From contig NZ_KB905466.1 in assembly GCF_000381365.1 (NCBI RefSeq), positions 2,191,207 through 2,255,206 on the forward strand: a stretch of 64,000 bases of DNA, given 5' to 3'. The notes under the pieces were generated by a model. The model was not told where the DNA came from and did no database searches. It was given only the letters and a program-made list of their open reading frames with translations. Below are positions 46,395 to 53,323 of this stretch, piece by piece (position 1 is the first letter of the stretch; each line of letters starts with the position of its first letter). The stretch is from Bacteroides salyersiae WAL 10018 = DSM 18765 = JCM 12988 (GTDB lineage Bacteria > Bacteroidota > Bacteroidia > Bacteroidales > Bacteroidaceae). The position numbers and the translations under genes were made by a program.

Positions 46395-47330
46395 ATGAGA
46401 CAAGATGATTTCGTGAACTTCATGCGTGCAACTATTTGTAAGTTTGAACAAAGCAATAGCTATGGAACAGCGCATATATACAAAAATAGCCTGAGCAATC
46501 TTATTGCATTTTATCGTACCGACAGGATACCATTTAAGAAAATAACTCCAGAGTTACTGAAAGGATTCGAGTTCTACTTAAGACAGAAGCAGCTCAGTTG
46601 GAATACCGTCTCCACTTACTTGCGCACAATCCGGGCAACTTATAATCGGGCTGTCGACAGGCACTTGGCACCCTATATCCCGCGATTATTCAAACAAGTA
46701 TATACAGGTACACGTGCAGATCGGAAAAAGGCACTGAACGCCAAGGAAATGGCGCAAATATTTCAGAGTTGGAAAAACCGGGATATATCGGAGACACACT
46801 CTCGCACGCACGGTCTGTTTATCCTCATGTTCCTACTTCGTGGTTTACCTTTCGCAGACCTGGTAAACTTGCATAAGAAAGACCTAAACGGAAATACAAT
46901 CTCTTACCGGCGTCGCAAAACCGGCAGGCAGCTAACCATTGACATCCCCCGGGAAGCATGGGCTATTTTAAATGAATACATGGATACCGATCCTCACTCT
47001 CCCTACCTATTTCCATTTCTGACGGGTAAAGAGGGCAGTATAGAATCCTACCGTGAATACCAATGGGCCTTACGTACTTTCAATCAGCAGCTCAATCAAC
47101 TCAAAGGAATACTGCATTTGAAAACTCATTTAAGCTCTTATACGGCCCGCCATACATGGGCTACCTTGGCCTATTACAATGAAATCCATCCGGGAATCAT
47201 CTCGGAAGCAATGGGACACTCATCCATAACAGTCACGGAAACCTATCTAAAACCCTTCAATGCAACGAAAATAGATGATGCCAACAGGAAAGTCATCTCA
47301 TCAATAGCACAGCATCGTTTGGTGAATTAA
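46395..47330 (+). CDS. Tyrosine site-specific recombinase (Bacteroides invertase/integrase type)
   Basis: This 311-residue recombinase has an N-terminal SAM-like DNA-binding domain (phage_int_SAM_5 type, to about residue 100) and a catalytic domain. The active-site set is R149 (FLLRGLPFADL), K175 (RRRKTG), R252-H253 (SSYTARHTWAT; the usual His three residues before R252 is Tyr249, common in this Bacteroides group), H275 (EAMGHSS) and Y284 (TETYLKPF). It breaks and rejoins DNA at short inverted sites. Proteins of this size next to glycan loci in Bacteroides often flip promoters. A perfect 16-bp inverted pair begins 10 bp after its stop codon, so that is its likely substrate. Island integrase is the alternative. 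Confidence 0.93.
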   Translation: MRQDDFVNFMRATICKFEQSNSYGTAHIYKNSLSNLIAFYRTDRIPFKKITPELLKGFEFYLRQKQLSWNTVSTYLRTIRATYNRAVDRHLAPYIPRLFKQVYTGTRADRKKALNAKEMAQIFQSWKNRDISETHSRTHGLFILMFLLRGLPFADLVNLHKKDLNGNTISYRRRKTGRQLTIDIPREAWAILNEYMDTDPHSPYLFPFLTGKEGSIESYREYQWALRTFNQQLNQLKGILHLKTHLSSYTARHTWATLAYYNEIHPGIISEAMGHSSITVTETYLKPFNATKIDDANRKVISSIAQHRLVN

Positions 47331-47340
47331 TTATGACACA

Positions 47341-47658
47341 TTACTTTGTAGGTAACAGAGTTTATTTTTGTCACAAAGATCAATATATTTTTCGTAAAAG
47401 CAAAATAAACATCACATTTTTTTATCAATGCGAGGAAACACTATTCAAATATCAATTATTTAACAATATTCTCCCCAAAAATTAAGTGGAGTTTTTCTGC
47501 AAAAGCAAAAAAGAGTTCTCTCCATATTCATTCCGATAAATATGGATCACATCGCTATGACATTTACTCTACATCAAACAATAAATCAATTGAAACAGTA
47601 GTCTCTCTAAACGCTTTCAGAGGTGTATTTTATCATTATTCCGTTACCTACAAAGTAA
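47341..47658. repeat. Candidate invertible DNA segment bounded by 16-bp inverted repeats
   Basis: The left repeat TTACTTTGTAGGTAAC (47341-47356) is the exact reverse complement of the right repeat GTTACCTACAAAGTAA (47643-47658). Between them are 286 bp. With one more base the right copy reads GTTAC-N7-GTAAC, the shape of a tyrosine-recombinase core site with a 7-bp overlap. The left copy has one mismatch in the outer G. Recombination would flip the segment and the promoter-like sequence inside it. The segment is AT-rich and has no convincing gene of its own, although a stop-free plus frame crosses the right repeat into the small ORF. Confidence 0.8.
47374..47404 (-). promoter_or_regulatory. 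Promoter-like sequence inside the invertible segment, pointing left
   Basis: On the minus strand TTTG (47404-47401) is followed by exactly 19 bp and then GATCTTTG (47381-47374). This matches the Bacteroides -33/-7 layout TTTG-N19-TAnnTTTG with one mismatch (G for T in the first position). It now reads towards the 3' end of the recombinase. After inversion it would read through the right repeat into the ORF at 47715. Confidence 0.6.
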
Positions 47659-47714
47659 CAGAAGAGCACAGCCCAAAATACATTATCAATACAGAAAAAC
47701 AAAACAAGTGGTTT

Positions 47715-47909
47715 ATGACAAAATGGTTTGGTAATTTTTTATTTTCAGAAAACAGAAATGAGTACATTAGAATTGCGTTTGAGTACAATTCTACCCCATG
47801 GCGGGTTTACAATTTGGCACATAGATCAAAGGCCCGTAGCAGAAAAGAGGAAAGAATCCTCATGGAACTGAAGGAAAGAGGCATAATCACAGTTATTCGC
47901 CTTTTCTGA
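47715..47909 (+). CDS. Small unrecognised ORF downstream of the invertible segment
   Basis: This 64-residue basic protein has the core TPWRVYNLAHRSKARSRKEERILMELKERGII, a small helix-turn-helix-like pattern seen in short Bacteroides hypothetical proteins. No firm family or function can be given. The first ATG is 47715, but the same frame is stop-free back to 47409, about 100 codons, running through the right inverted repeat with no ATG. It would be the first gene read if the flanking segment inverted. A hairpin follows its stop codon. Confidence 0.5.
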   Translation: MTKWFGNFLFSENRNEYIRIAFEYNSTPWRVYNLAHRSKARSRKEERILMELKERGIITVIRLF

Positions 47910-47918
47910 TCAAAAAGG

Positions 47919-47993
47919 ATTACCAAAAGAGTGGGACCATTTTCTTTATACTCTTCATCTCAAGTATTTGACATGCCCACTCTATTTGGTAAT
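47919..47993. repeat. Long imperfect inverted repeat after the small ORF
   Basis: ATTACCAAAAGAGTGGG (919-935 of the 47-kb block) faces CCCACTCTATTTGGTAAT (976-993), 15 to 16 paired positions with about 40 nt between. It may terminate transcription from the small ORF, or be the remnant of a mobile-element end. The rest of 47994-48235 is AT-rich and shows nothing else. Confidence 0.5.
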
Positions 47994-48235
47994 TTACATA
48001 AAACATTTATAAAAAGAGACTTGATACGAAGGTCTTTTAAAAACCGTTTTGAGAATTATAATTCCGATTCTTAAAACTTATTTAAACTTTGCCCGGCATT
48101 ATTTTAAGAAGAGAACTTAAAAACAAACCTTTAACACGACCTTAAGAGTTATACTATTCTTATCAATCACAATAGATCTTTATACAGATAAGCAGTAGCT
48201 TTCATTTAAAACGAACATTAAACTCTTACTACAAC

Positions 48236-48330
48236 AACATCCGGATGTTCTTATATAAAACATGGGGATGTATTCATGCACAACATCCCCATGTTCTGTA
48301 TGACAACATGGGGATGTTTTTAGAGTGTAA
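48236..48330. terminator. Array of four ACATCC/GGATGT blocks forming alternative hairpins
   Basis: It starts with the perfect palindrome AACATCCGGATGTT (236-249 of the 48-kb block). ACATGGGGATGT (260-271), its reverse complement ACATCCCCATGT (283-294) and a second ACATGGGGATGT (306-317) follow, then TTTTT. The middle block can pair with either neighbour. One pairing is a terminator on the plus strand, the other a terminator on the minus strand for the CBM9-like gene. Confidence 0.7.
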
Positions 48331-48361
48331 AAAAAGAAAGGAAGAAATCCTGTGCAAAAGT

Positions 48362-49003
48362 TTATTCCATTTCCAACGTACCGAAGAAGTCCGGACGGTG
48401 AAAATCCGGTTGTTCTATCTCTATCGGATTCCAAGAAAGAAAATGCGGAGTTTGAAGTTCATCGCCGCATTTATAGAAATTAGCTTTGATCTCCTTTCCA
48501 TCCAACGAAGTTATCTGATGTTTAAAGAACACAGTATAAGGAACAACCAAAGCGACCTCCCAGGTCACCTCCTCTACACGCTCTTCAAAGGGGGTACGTC
48601 CGAGACTTGACCAACGCTGTATCTGCGCTGTAACATCCGCAGGAGCATGTTCGCGATTGTTCCGTTGAGGTCCCACTCCCACAAGAACAGTACCGATACA
48701 ATTACATTCAATGTTATAGTAGATTCCGTCGCCGGCCGGAATAGAGAAGAACTCCACACAGGAATCCGTCCACACCGATCCATTATCTTCGCCATAACGG
48801 GCACGCACACTGGCTTCCGTTACCTTGAAATGCAGTAAAATGGCATCCTCCGTATGAGCAACCCGGAATTCGACTTTCGGGCAATAAGGATATTCGTTCC
48901 AATTCACTTTGCTGACAGGCTGGAAACCGATCTTTTCTTCATCCAGCAATTTGGGAAGTGAACTGACTTCCACATTAGCTACACTAATTTTTTTTACTTT
49001 CAT
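48362..49003 (-). CDS. CBM9-like carbohydrate-binding domain protein
   Basis: This 213-residue protein is a single CBM9-type beta sandwich (DOMON-related): ILLHFKVTEASVRARYGEDNGSVWTDSCVEFF, then YYNIECNCIGTVLVGVG, and a terminal NFYKCGDELQTPHFLSWNPI. There is no signal peptide, so it should be cytoplasmic unless the start is wrong. It is divergent from regulator 2 across 73 bp. Similar proteins occur beside glycosaminoglycan and other glycan loci in Bacteroides, but their role is not established. Its terminator is the hairpin array downstream. Confidence 0.75.
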   Translation of the reverse strand: MKVKKISVANVEVSSLPKLLDEEKIGFQPVSKVNWNEYPYCPKVEFRVAHTEDAILLHFKVTEASVRARYGEDNGSVWTDSCVEFFSIPAGDGIYYNIECNCIGTVLVGVGPQRNNREHAPADVTAQIQRWSSLGRTPFEERVEEVTWEVALVVPYTVFFKHQITSLDGKEIKANFYKCGDELQTPHFLSWNPIEIEQPDFHRPDFFGTLEME

Positions 49004-49038
49004 GGCTTCTTGTATTTCTATAAGTCAAACAAAAGTAA

Positions 49039-49046
49039 TATATTTG
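49039..49046 (+). promoter_or_regulatory. -7 promoter box for hybrid regulator 2
   Basis: TATATTTG fits TAnnTTTG, 30 bp before the GTG start at 49077. No -33 match at the usual distance. Confidence 0.5.
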
Positions 49047-49076
49047 TGATTAGTTTCACCTTAAACCCGATAAAAA

Positions 49077-52000
49077 GTGAAAAAATTAATTCTTTTATTT
49101 TTAATTATACTGAACATAGCCACGGTTCTTGCTCAAAAACAAAACATCACTTTCAACCATTTGACCACCGATGACGGTTTATCACAATTCTCTGTGAACA
49201 GTCTTTACGTGGACGAGCAAGGGGTACTTTGGATCGGTACGCGTGAAGGATTAAATCGTTACAACGGTAGCGATATTAAAACTTTCAAGCTACAGAAAAA
49301 CAATCCGAACAGTCTGTTCTGCAATACAGTACTTCGTATTACGGGCGATCAGCAAGGAAAGGTCTTTCTGTTGTGTACGGAAGGTGTTGCCGAATTCGAT
49401 CTAATCACGCAGAAATTTACAACACTTCTGCAAGGGAACGTCACCAGTATTTACTTCAATAAACGTCTCTTTATCGGAAAAAAAGACGAAGTATACGTAT
49501 ACAACAAAGAGACACGGAATTTCGACCTTTCCTATCATCTGGCGGGCAAAGACATCTCTATTTCCTGCCTTCACCTCGACGATGAAGGTAGTCTGTGGAT
49601 GGGAACCGATAACAGTGGGGTCTACAAATTAGACAAAGAAAAAGTACTCACTCATCCCATTGAAAAAGGGAATACAACGAGTATCTATCAGGATTCCTCA
49701 GGCGAATTATGGATAGGGAGCTGGGAATACGGATTATACCATGTGGACAAAGACGGTGTTATACACAACATGCGCCACGACCCGCAAAATCCCAACAGTG
49801 TTGCATCCGATTTTGTAAGAGATTGCTGTGAAGATAATAACGGTAACATATGGATAGGTACCTTCAAAGGGCTGAACCGTTATCAGAAAAGTATCGGGCG
49901 CTTCGACAATTATGTAGCAAACAATGATACGGAAAGCCTTACACACTCCTCTATCTGGTGTATTGTAAAAGATGCCCAAGGAACTTTATGGTTGGGTACT
50001 TATTTCGGAGGTGTCAATTACTTTAATCCGGAATACGAAATTTATACCCGATACAAGGCAACCGATACAGAACAAGAAGGATTGAGCAGCCCCATCATCG
50101 GCCGTATGATAGAAGACAAGAACGGAAACTTGTGGATATGCACAGAAGGAGGCGGCGTGAACGTTTATGACAGAAAAAAAGGAATTTTTCAATGGTTCCG
50201 CCATGAAGAAAGAAAAAATAGTATCTCACACAACAACGTCAAAGCGATCTATTATGATGAAAAGGCAGAAAAGATGTGGATAGGCACTCACTTGGGCGGA
50301 CTCAACAAGCTGGATTTGCGCACCAATACCTTCACCCATTACCGGATGAAAGAAGACGATCCGAATTCATTACCTTCGGACATTATCCGGGACATAACCC
50401 CCTATCGCGACCAACTGATTATAGGTACCCAAAACGGAGTATGTCTTTTCGATCCGGCAACAGGTATCTGCCGGCAACTATTTAAGGATACCAAAGAGGG
50501 ACAAGCCATAAGGATGGTAGCAGATCTTTTTATGGATAAAGACAGCACGTTATGGATTGCCGCGACGGGCGAAGGTGTATACAGCTACCGTTTCGATACC
50601 GACCTGTTAACCAACTATCGTCACGACCCGGAAATATCCGGTAGTCTCAGCAACAACAATGTAAACAGCATTATGCAAGACAGCCGAGGCCGTCTGTGGT
50701 TTTCCACCTCCGGTAGCGGACTTGATTTGTATCATAAGGAAAACAACAGTTTCGAGAACTTCGACATGCAGAAAAACGGGCTCTCCAGCGATTGTGTTTA
50801 TGAAGTGTGCGAATCCTCTTTTGAACAAAACAGTTTGCTGCTCATTACCAATCAAGGATTCTCCAAATTTGATGTTCCTAACAAGACATTTCATAATTAC
50901 AGTATTGAAAACGGATTCCCGCTAACAGCCGTCAATGAAAACGCACTCTATATAACCCGTGACGGTGACGTGTTTTTGGGTGGGGTACAGGGAATGATAT
51001 CTTTTCACGAGAAAAAACTCTATTTTACACCTAAATCATATAATATTCTTCTATCACGCCTGATTGTTAACGGAAAAGAGGTTACTCCGGATGACGAAAC
51101 AGGGATTCTACAATATGCCCTCTCATATACGCAAGAAATCACCTTAGAAGCCGACCAGAATATCTTCAGCATAGGCTATACCACCTCCAATTATATTTCG
51201 GCCAACCGAGATAAAATACTTTACCGCCTTGAAGGATTCTCTAACGAATGGAGCAGCGTGCAACGCGGACAAAATATCATCACATATACAAACCTAAACC
51301 CGGGAAACTATACATTCGTAGTCAAAACACACCGGGATGAAATCAAAGAAACCAGATTAAAAATACGGATACTGCCTCCCTGGTATGAAACCTGGTGGGC
51401 TTATCTCATCTATATAATATCGGTAGGAAGTTTATTGCTGTATCTTATTCATGCCTACAACTCCAGAATCCGTCTACGCGAATCTCTCAAATACGAAAAA
51501 AAGCATATTGAAGATCTGGAAGCACTCAATCAATCCAAATTGCGCTTCTTTACCAATATTTCCCATGAGTTCCGTACTCCGCTCACACTGATCGTAGGCC
51601 AGATAGAAACCCTGTTACAAGTGCAAACTTTCACCCCTAACGTATACAATAAAATACTAAGAATTTACAAAAGTAGTTTACAGTTGCGGGAATTGATAAG
51701 CGAACTTTTGGATTTCCGGAAACAGGAACAGGGGCATATGAAAATTAAGGTAAGCAAACATAACCTGGTAACATTCCTTTATGAAAACTACCTGCTTTTT
51801 CTGGAATATGCCAGTAGCAAAAAGATAAACTTTAACTTTAAGAAGGAAGCAGAGGATATTGAAGTATGGTATGACCAGAAACAAATACAAAAAGTTATCA
51901 ATAACCTGCTCTCCAATGCTTTGAAACATACCAAGGCAGAAGACACCATCTCGATCAGTGTGAAAAAGCAAAAAGGAAATGCAATTATTGAAATACAGGA

Positions 52001-53117
52001 TACAGGATCGGGTATCGACGCTACCGAAATAGATAAAATATTCGATCGTTTCTATCAAACCGAACAACTCGATTCATTAGCTGTAGGTGCAGGAACCGGA
52101 ATTGGCCTGGCATTAACAAAAGGCATCATCGAATTGCACCACGGAACAATTTCCGTGGAAAGTGAACTCGGAAAAGGCAGTAATTTCATCATCACGTTAA
52201 AGTTGGGCAACGGACATTTCGAACCGGATCAAATTTCTCTGAAAGAAGAAATCGTGCAACAACAAGAGCCTCTGCACCCCGGTGTCTCCGCTATAATGGC
52301 CGAAGCTGCCCTCGATAATGACATCATCCCTTCACAGCCCTCAGATGCAAAAATGCTTATTGTTGAAGACGACGCTTCTATCCGTGAGATGTTAGCCGAC
52401 ATATTCCGGACATTCTACCAAGTTATCACCGCTTCGGATGGTGTAGAAGCTATGGAATTGGTAGAGAAAGAGATGCCGAGCATCGTATTGAGTGATGTAG
52501 TAATGCCACGTATGTCTGGTACTGAGTTGTGCAAACAAATAAAAAAAGAGTTCAACACATGTCACATCCCTGTTGTTTTGCTTACAGCACGAACTGCGGT
52601 AGAGCACACTGTAGAAGGCCTTCGAATCGGTGCAGACGACTACATTACGAAGCCTTTCAACATCAATATACTGGTGTCACGCTGTAACAATTTAGTTAAC
52701 TCCCGCATCCAGTTACAGGAAAAATTCACCAGACAACCGCAAGCCTTTGCACAAATCCTGGCTACTAATCCAATGGATAAAGAAATGCTGGACCGTGCCA
52801 TGGAAATTATAGAGAAATATTTGGATGATTCGGAGTTCAATGTCAACACCTTTGCCCGGGAAATGGGTATGGCCCGTACCAACCTGTTTAGCAAGCTAAA
52901 AGCTGTAACCGGACAAACGCCAAACGACTTTATTCTGACCATTCGTCTGAAAAAAGGAGCTATCATGTTACGAAGCAATCCGGAACTGAATATTACGGAA
53001 ATCTCTGACAGAGTAGGTTTCTCTTCCTCTCGATATTTCAGTAAATGTTTCAAAGATGTATACCATGTTAGCCCGATGAGCTATCGAAAAGGAAAAGAAA
53101 GCGAAGATGAGGAATAA
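49077..53117 (+). CDS. Hybrid two-component system regulator 2 (HTCS), probable glycosaminoglycan sensor
   Basis: This is a 1346-residue membrane regulator with a GTG start, supported by the signal peptide KKLILLFLIILNIATVLAQ. It has two Reg_prop propellers (LWIGTREGLNRY, LWIGSWEYGLYHV), a Y_Y_Y domain, a membrane helix near 772-793, a HisKA domain with His830 in the canonical SHEFRTPLTL, an ATPase domain (NNLLSNALKHT, GAGTGIGLAL), a receiver with Asp1140 (IVLSDVVMPRMSG) and an AraC-type domain. Next to a Ser-type sulfatase and a PL8 lyase it resembles the chondroitin sulfate regulator BT_3334 of B. thetaiotaomicron, from memory. A glycosaminoglycan disaccharide would be the signal. Its stop codon lies inside repeat element C. 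Confidence 0.95.
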   Translation: MKKLILLFLIILNIATVLAQKQNITFNHLTTDDGLSQFSVNSLYVDEQGVLWIGTREGLNRYNGSDIKTFKLQKNNPNSLFCNTVLRITGDQQGKVFLLCTEGVAEFDLITQKFTTLLQGNVTSIYFNKRLFIGKKDEVYVYNKETRNFDLSYHLAGKDISISCLHLDDEGSLWMGTDNSGVYKLDKEKVLTHPIEKGNTTSIYQDSSGELWIGSWEYGLYHVDKDGVIHNMRHDPQNPNSVASDFVRDCCEDNNGNIWIGTFKGLNRYQKSIGRFDNYVANNDTESLTHSSIWCIVKDAQGTLWLGTYFGGVNYFNPEYEIYTRYKATDTEQEGLSSPIIGRMIEDKNGNLWICTEGGGVNVYDRKKGIFQWFRHEERKNSISHNNVKAIYYDEKAEKMWIGTHLGGLNKLDLRTNTFTHYRMKEDDPNSLPSDIIRDITPYRDQLIIGTQNGVCLFDPATGICRQLFKDTKEGQAIRMVADLFMDKDSTLWIAATGEGVYSYRFDTDLLTNYRHDPEISGSLSNNNVNSIMQDSRGRLWFSTSGSGLDLYHKENNSFENFDMQKNGLSSDCVYEVCESSFEQNSLLLITNQGFSKFDVPNKTFHNYSIENGFPLTAVNENALYITRDGDVFLGGVQGMISFHEKKLYFTPKSYNILLSRLIVNGKEVTPDDETGILQYALSYTQEITLEADQNIFSIGYTTSNYISANRDKILYRLEGFSNEWSSVQRGQNIITYTNLNPGNYTFVVKTHRDEIKETRLKIRILPPWYETWWAYLIYIISVGSLLLYLIHAYNSRIRLRESLKYEKKHIEDLEALNQSKLRFFTNISHEFRTPLTLIVGQIETLLQVQTFTPNVYNKILRIYKSSLQLRELISELLDFRKQEQGHMKIKVSKHNLVTFLYENYLLFLEYASSKKINFNFKKEAEDIEVWYDQKQIQKVINNLLSNALKHTKAEDTISISVKKQKGNAIIEIQDTGSGIDATEIDKIFDRFYQTEQLDSLAVGAGTGIGLALTKGIIELHHGTISVESELGKGSNFIITLKLGNGHFEPDQISLKEEIVQQQEPLHPGVSAIMAEAALDNDIIPSQPSDAKMLIVEDDASIREMLADIFRTFYQVITASDGVEAMELVEKEMPSIVLSDVVMPRMSGTELCKQIKKEFNTCHIPVVLLTARTAVEHTVEGLRIGADDYITKPFNINILVSRCNNLVNSRIQLQEKFTRQPQAFAQILATNPMDKEMLDRAMEIIEKYLDDSEFNVNTFAREMGMARTNLFSKLKAVTGQTPNDFILTIRLKKGAIMLRSNPELNITEISDRVGFSSSRYFSKCFKDVYHVSPMSYRKGKESEDEE

Positions 53118-53212
53118 AGGAAGAGGGGAGATTTGAGAAGGGAGAAGTACTATTGTGCAGCATGATAGCGCAGCCTACTTCTCCCCTCTCAAATCTCCTT
53201 TCTCCCTTTATT
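53113..53212. repeat. Inverted element C: 37-bp arms around the TGCA/ATAGC core
   Basis: The arms 53113-53149 and 53176-53212 are complementary at 33 of 37 positions. The four differences are all A/G exchanges between one arm and the reverse complement of the other. The 26-nt loop has TGCA (156-159 of the 53-kb block), 5 nt, ATAGC (165-169) and AGCGCAGCC, the latter shared exactly with element B. The left arm includes the stop codon of regulator 2. It would make a very stable hairpin, so it may also end that transcript. Confidence 0.85.
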
Positions 53213-53272
53213 ATGTACTTTTCTTGCCTATAATTCGGACTTCATTAGCCTATATTCTTCCTTATTTGGGGG

Positions 53273-53280
53273 TATCTTTG
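53273..53280 (+). promoter_or_regulatory. -7 promoter box for the sulfatase-GH29-PL8 operon
   Basis: TATCTTTG fits TAnnTTTG and is 43 bp upstream of the sulfatase ATG. No clear -33, consistent with activator control by regulator 2. Confidence 0.6.
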
Positions 53281-53323
53281 CATATATTAAAAGAACAAAG
53301 AAATCCTTAGATAAGAAAAGATC

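Noticed and set aside
46395..47330. Recombinase as the integrase of a conjugative or phage element
   Set aside because: No conjugation, replication or phage genes are in the window and no attachment-site direct repeats or tRNA were found, while a perfect inverted pair is adjacent. Not fully excluded.
47363..47370. TATTTTTG on the plus strand as the promoter of the small ORF
   Set aside because: It matches the -7 box, but no TTG/TTTG lies 19 to 21 bp upstream, and it would be about 345 bp from the ATG. The minus-strand pair at 47374-47404 has both elements at correct spacing.
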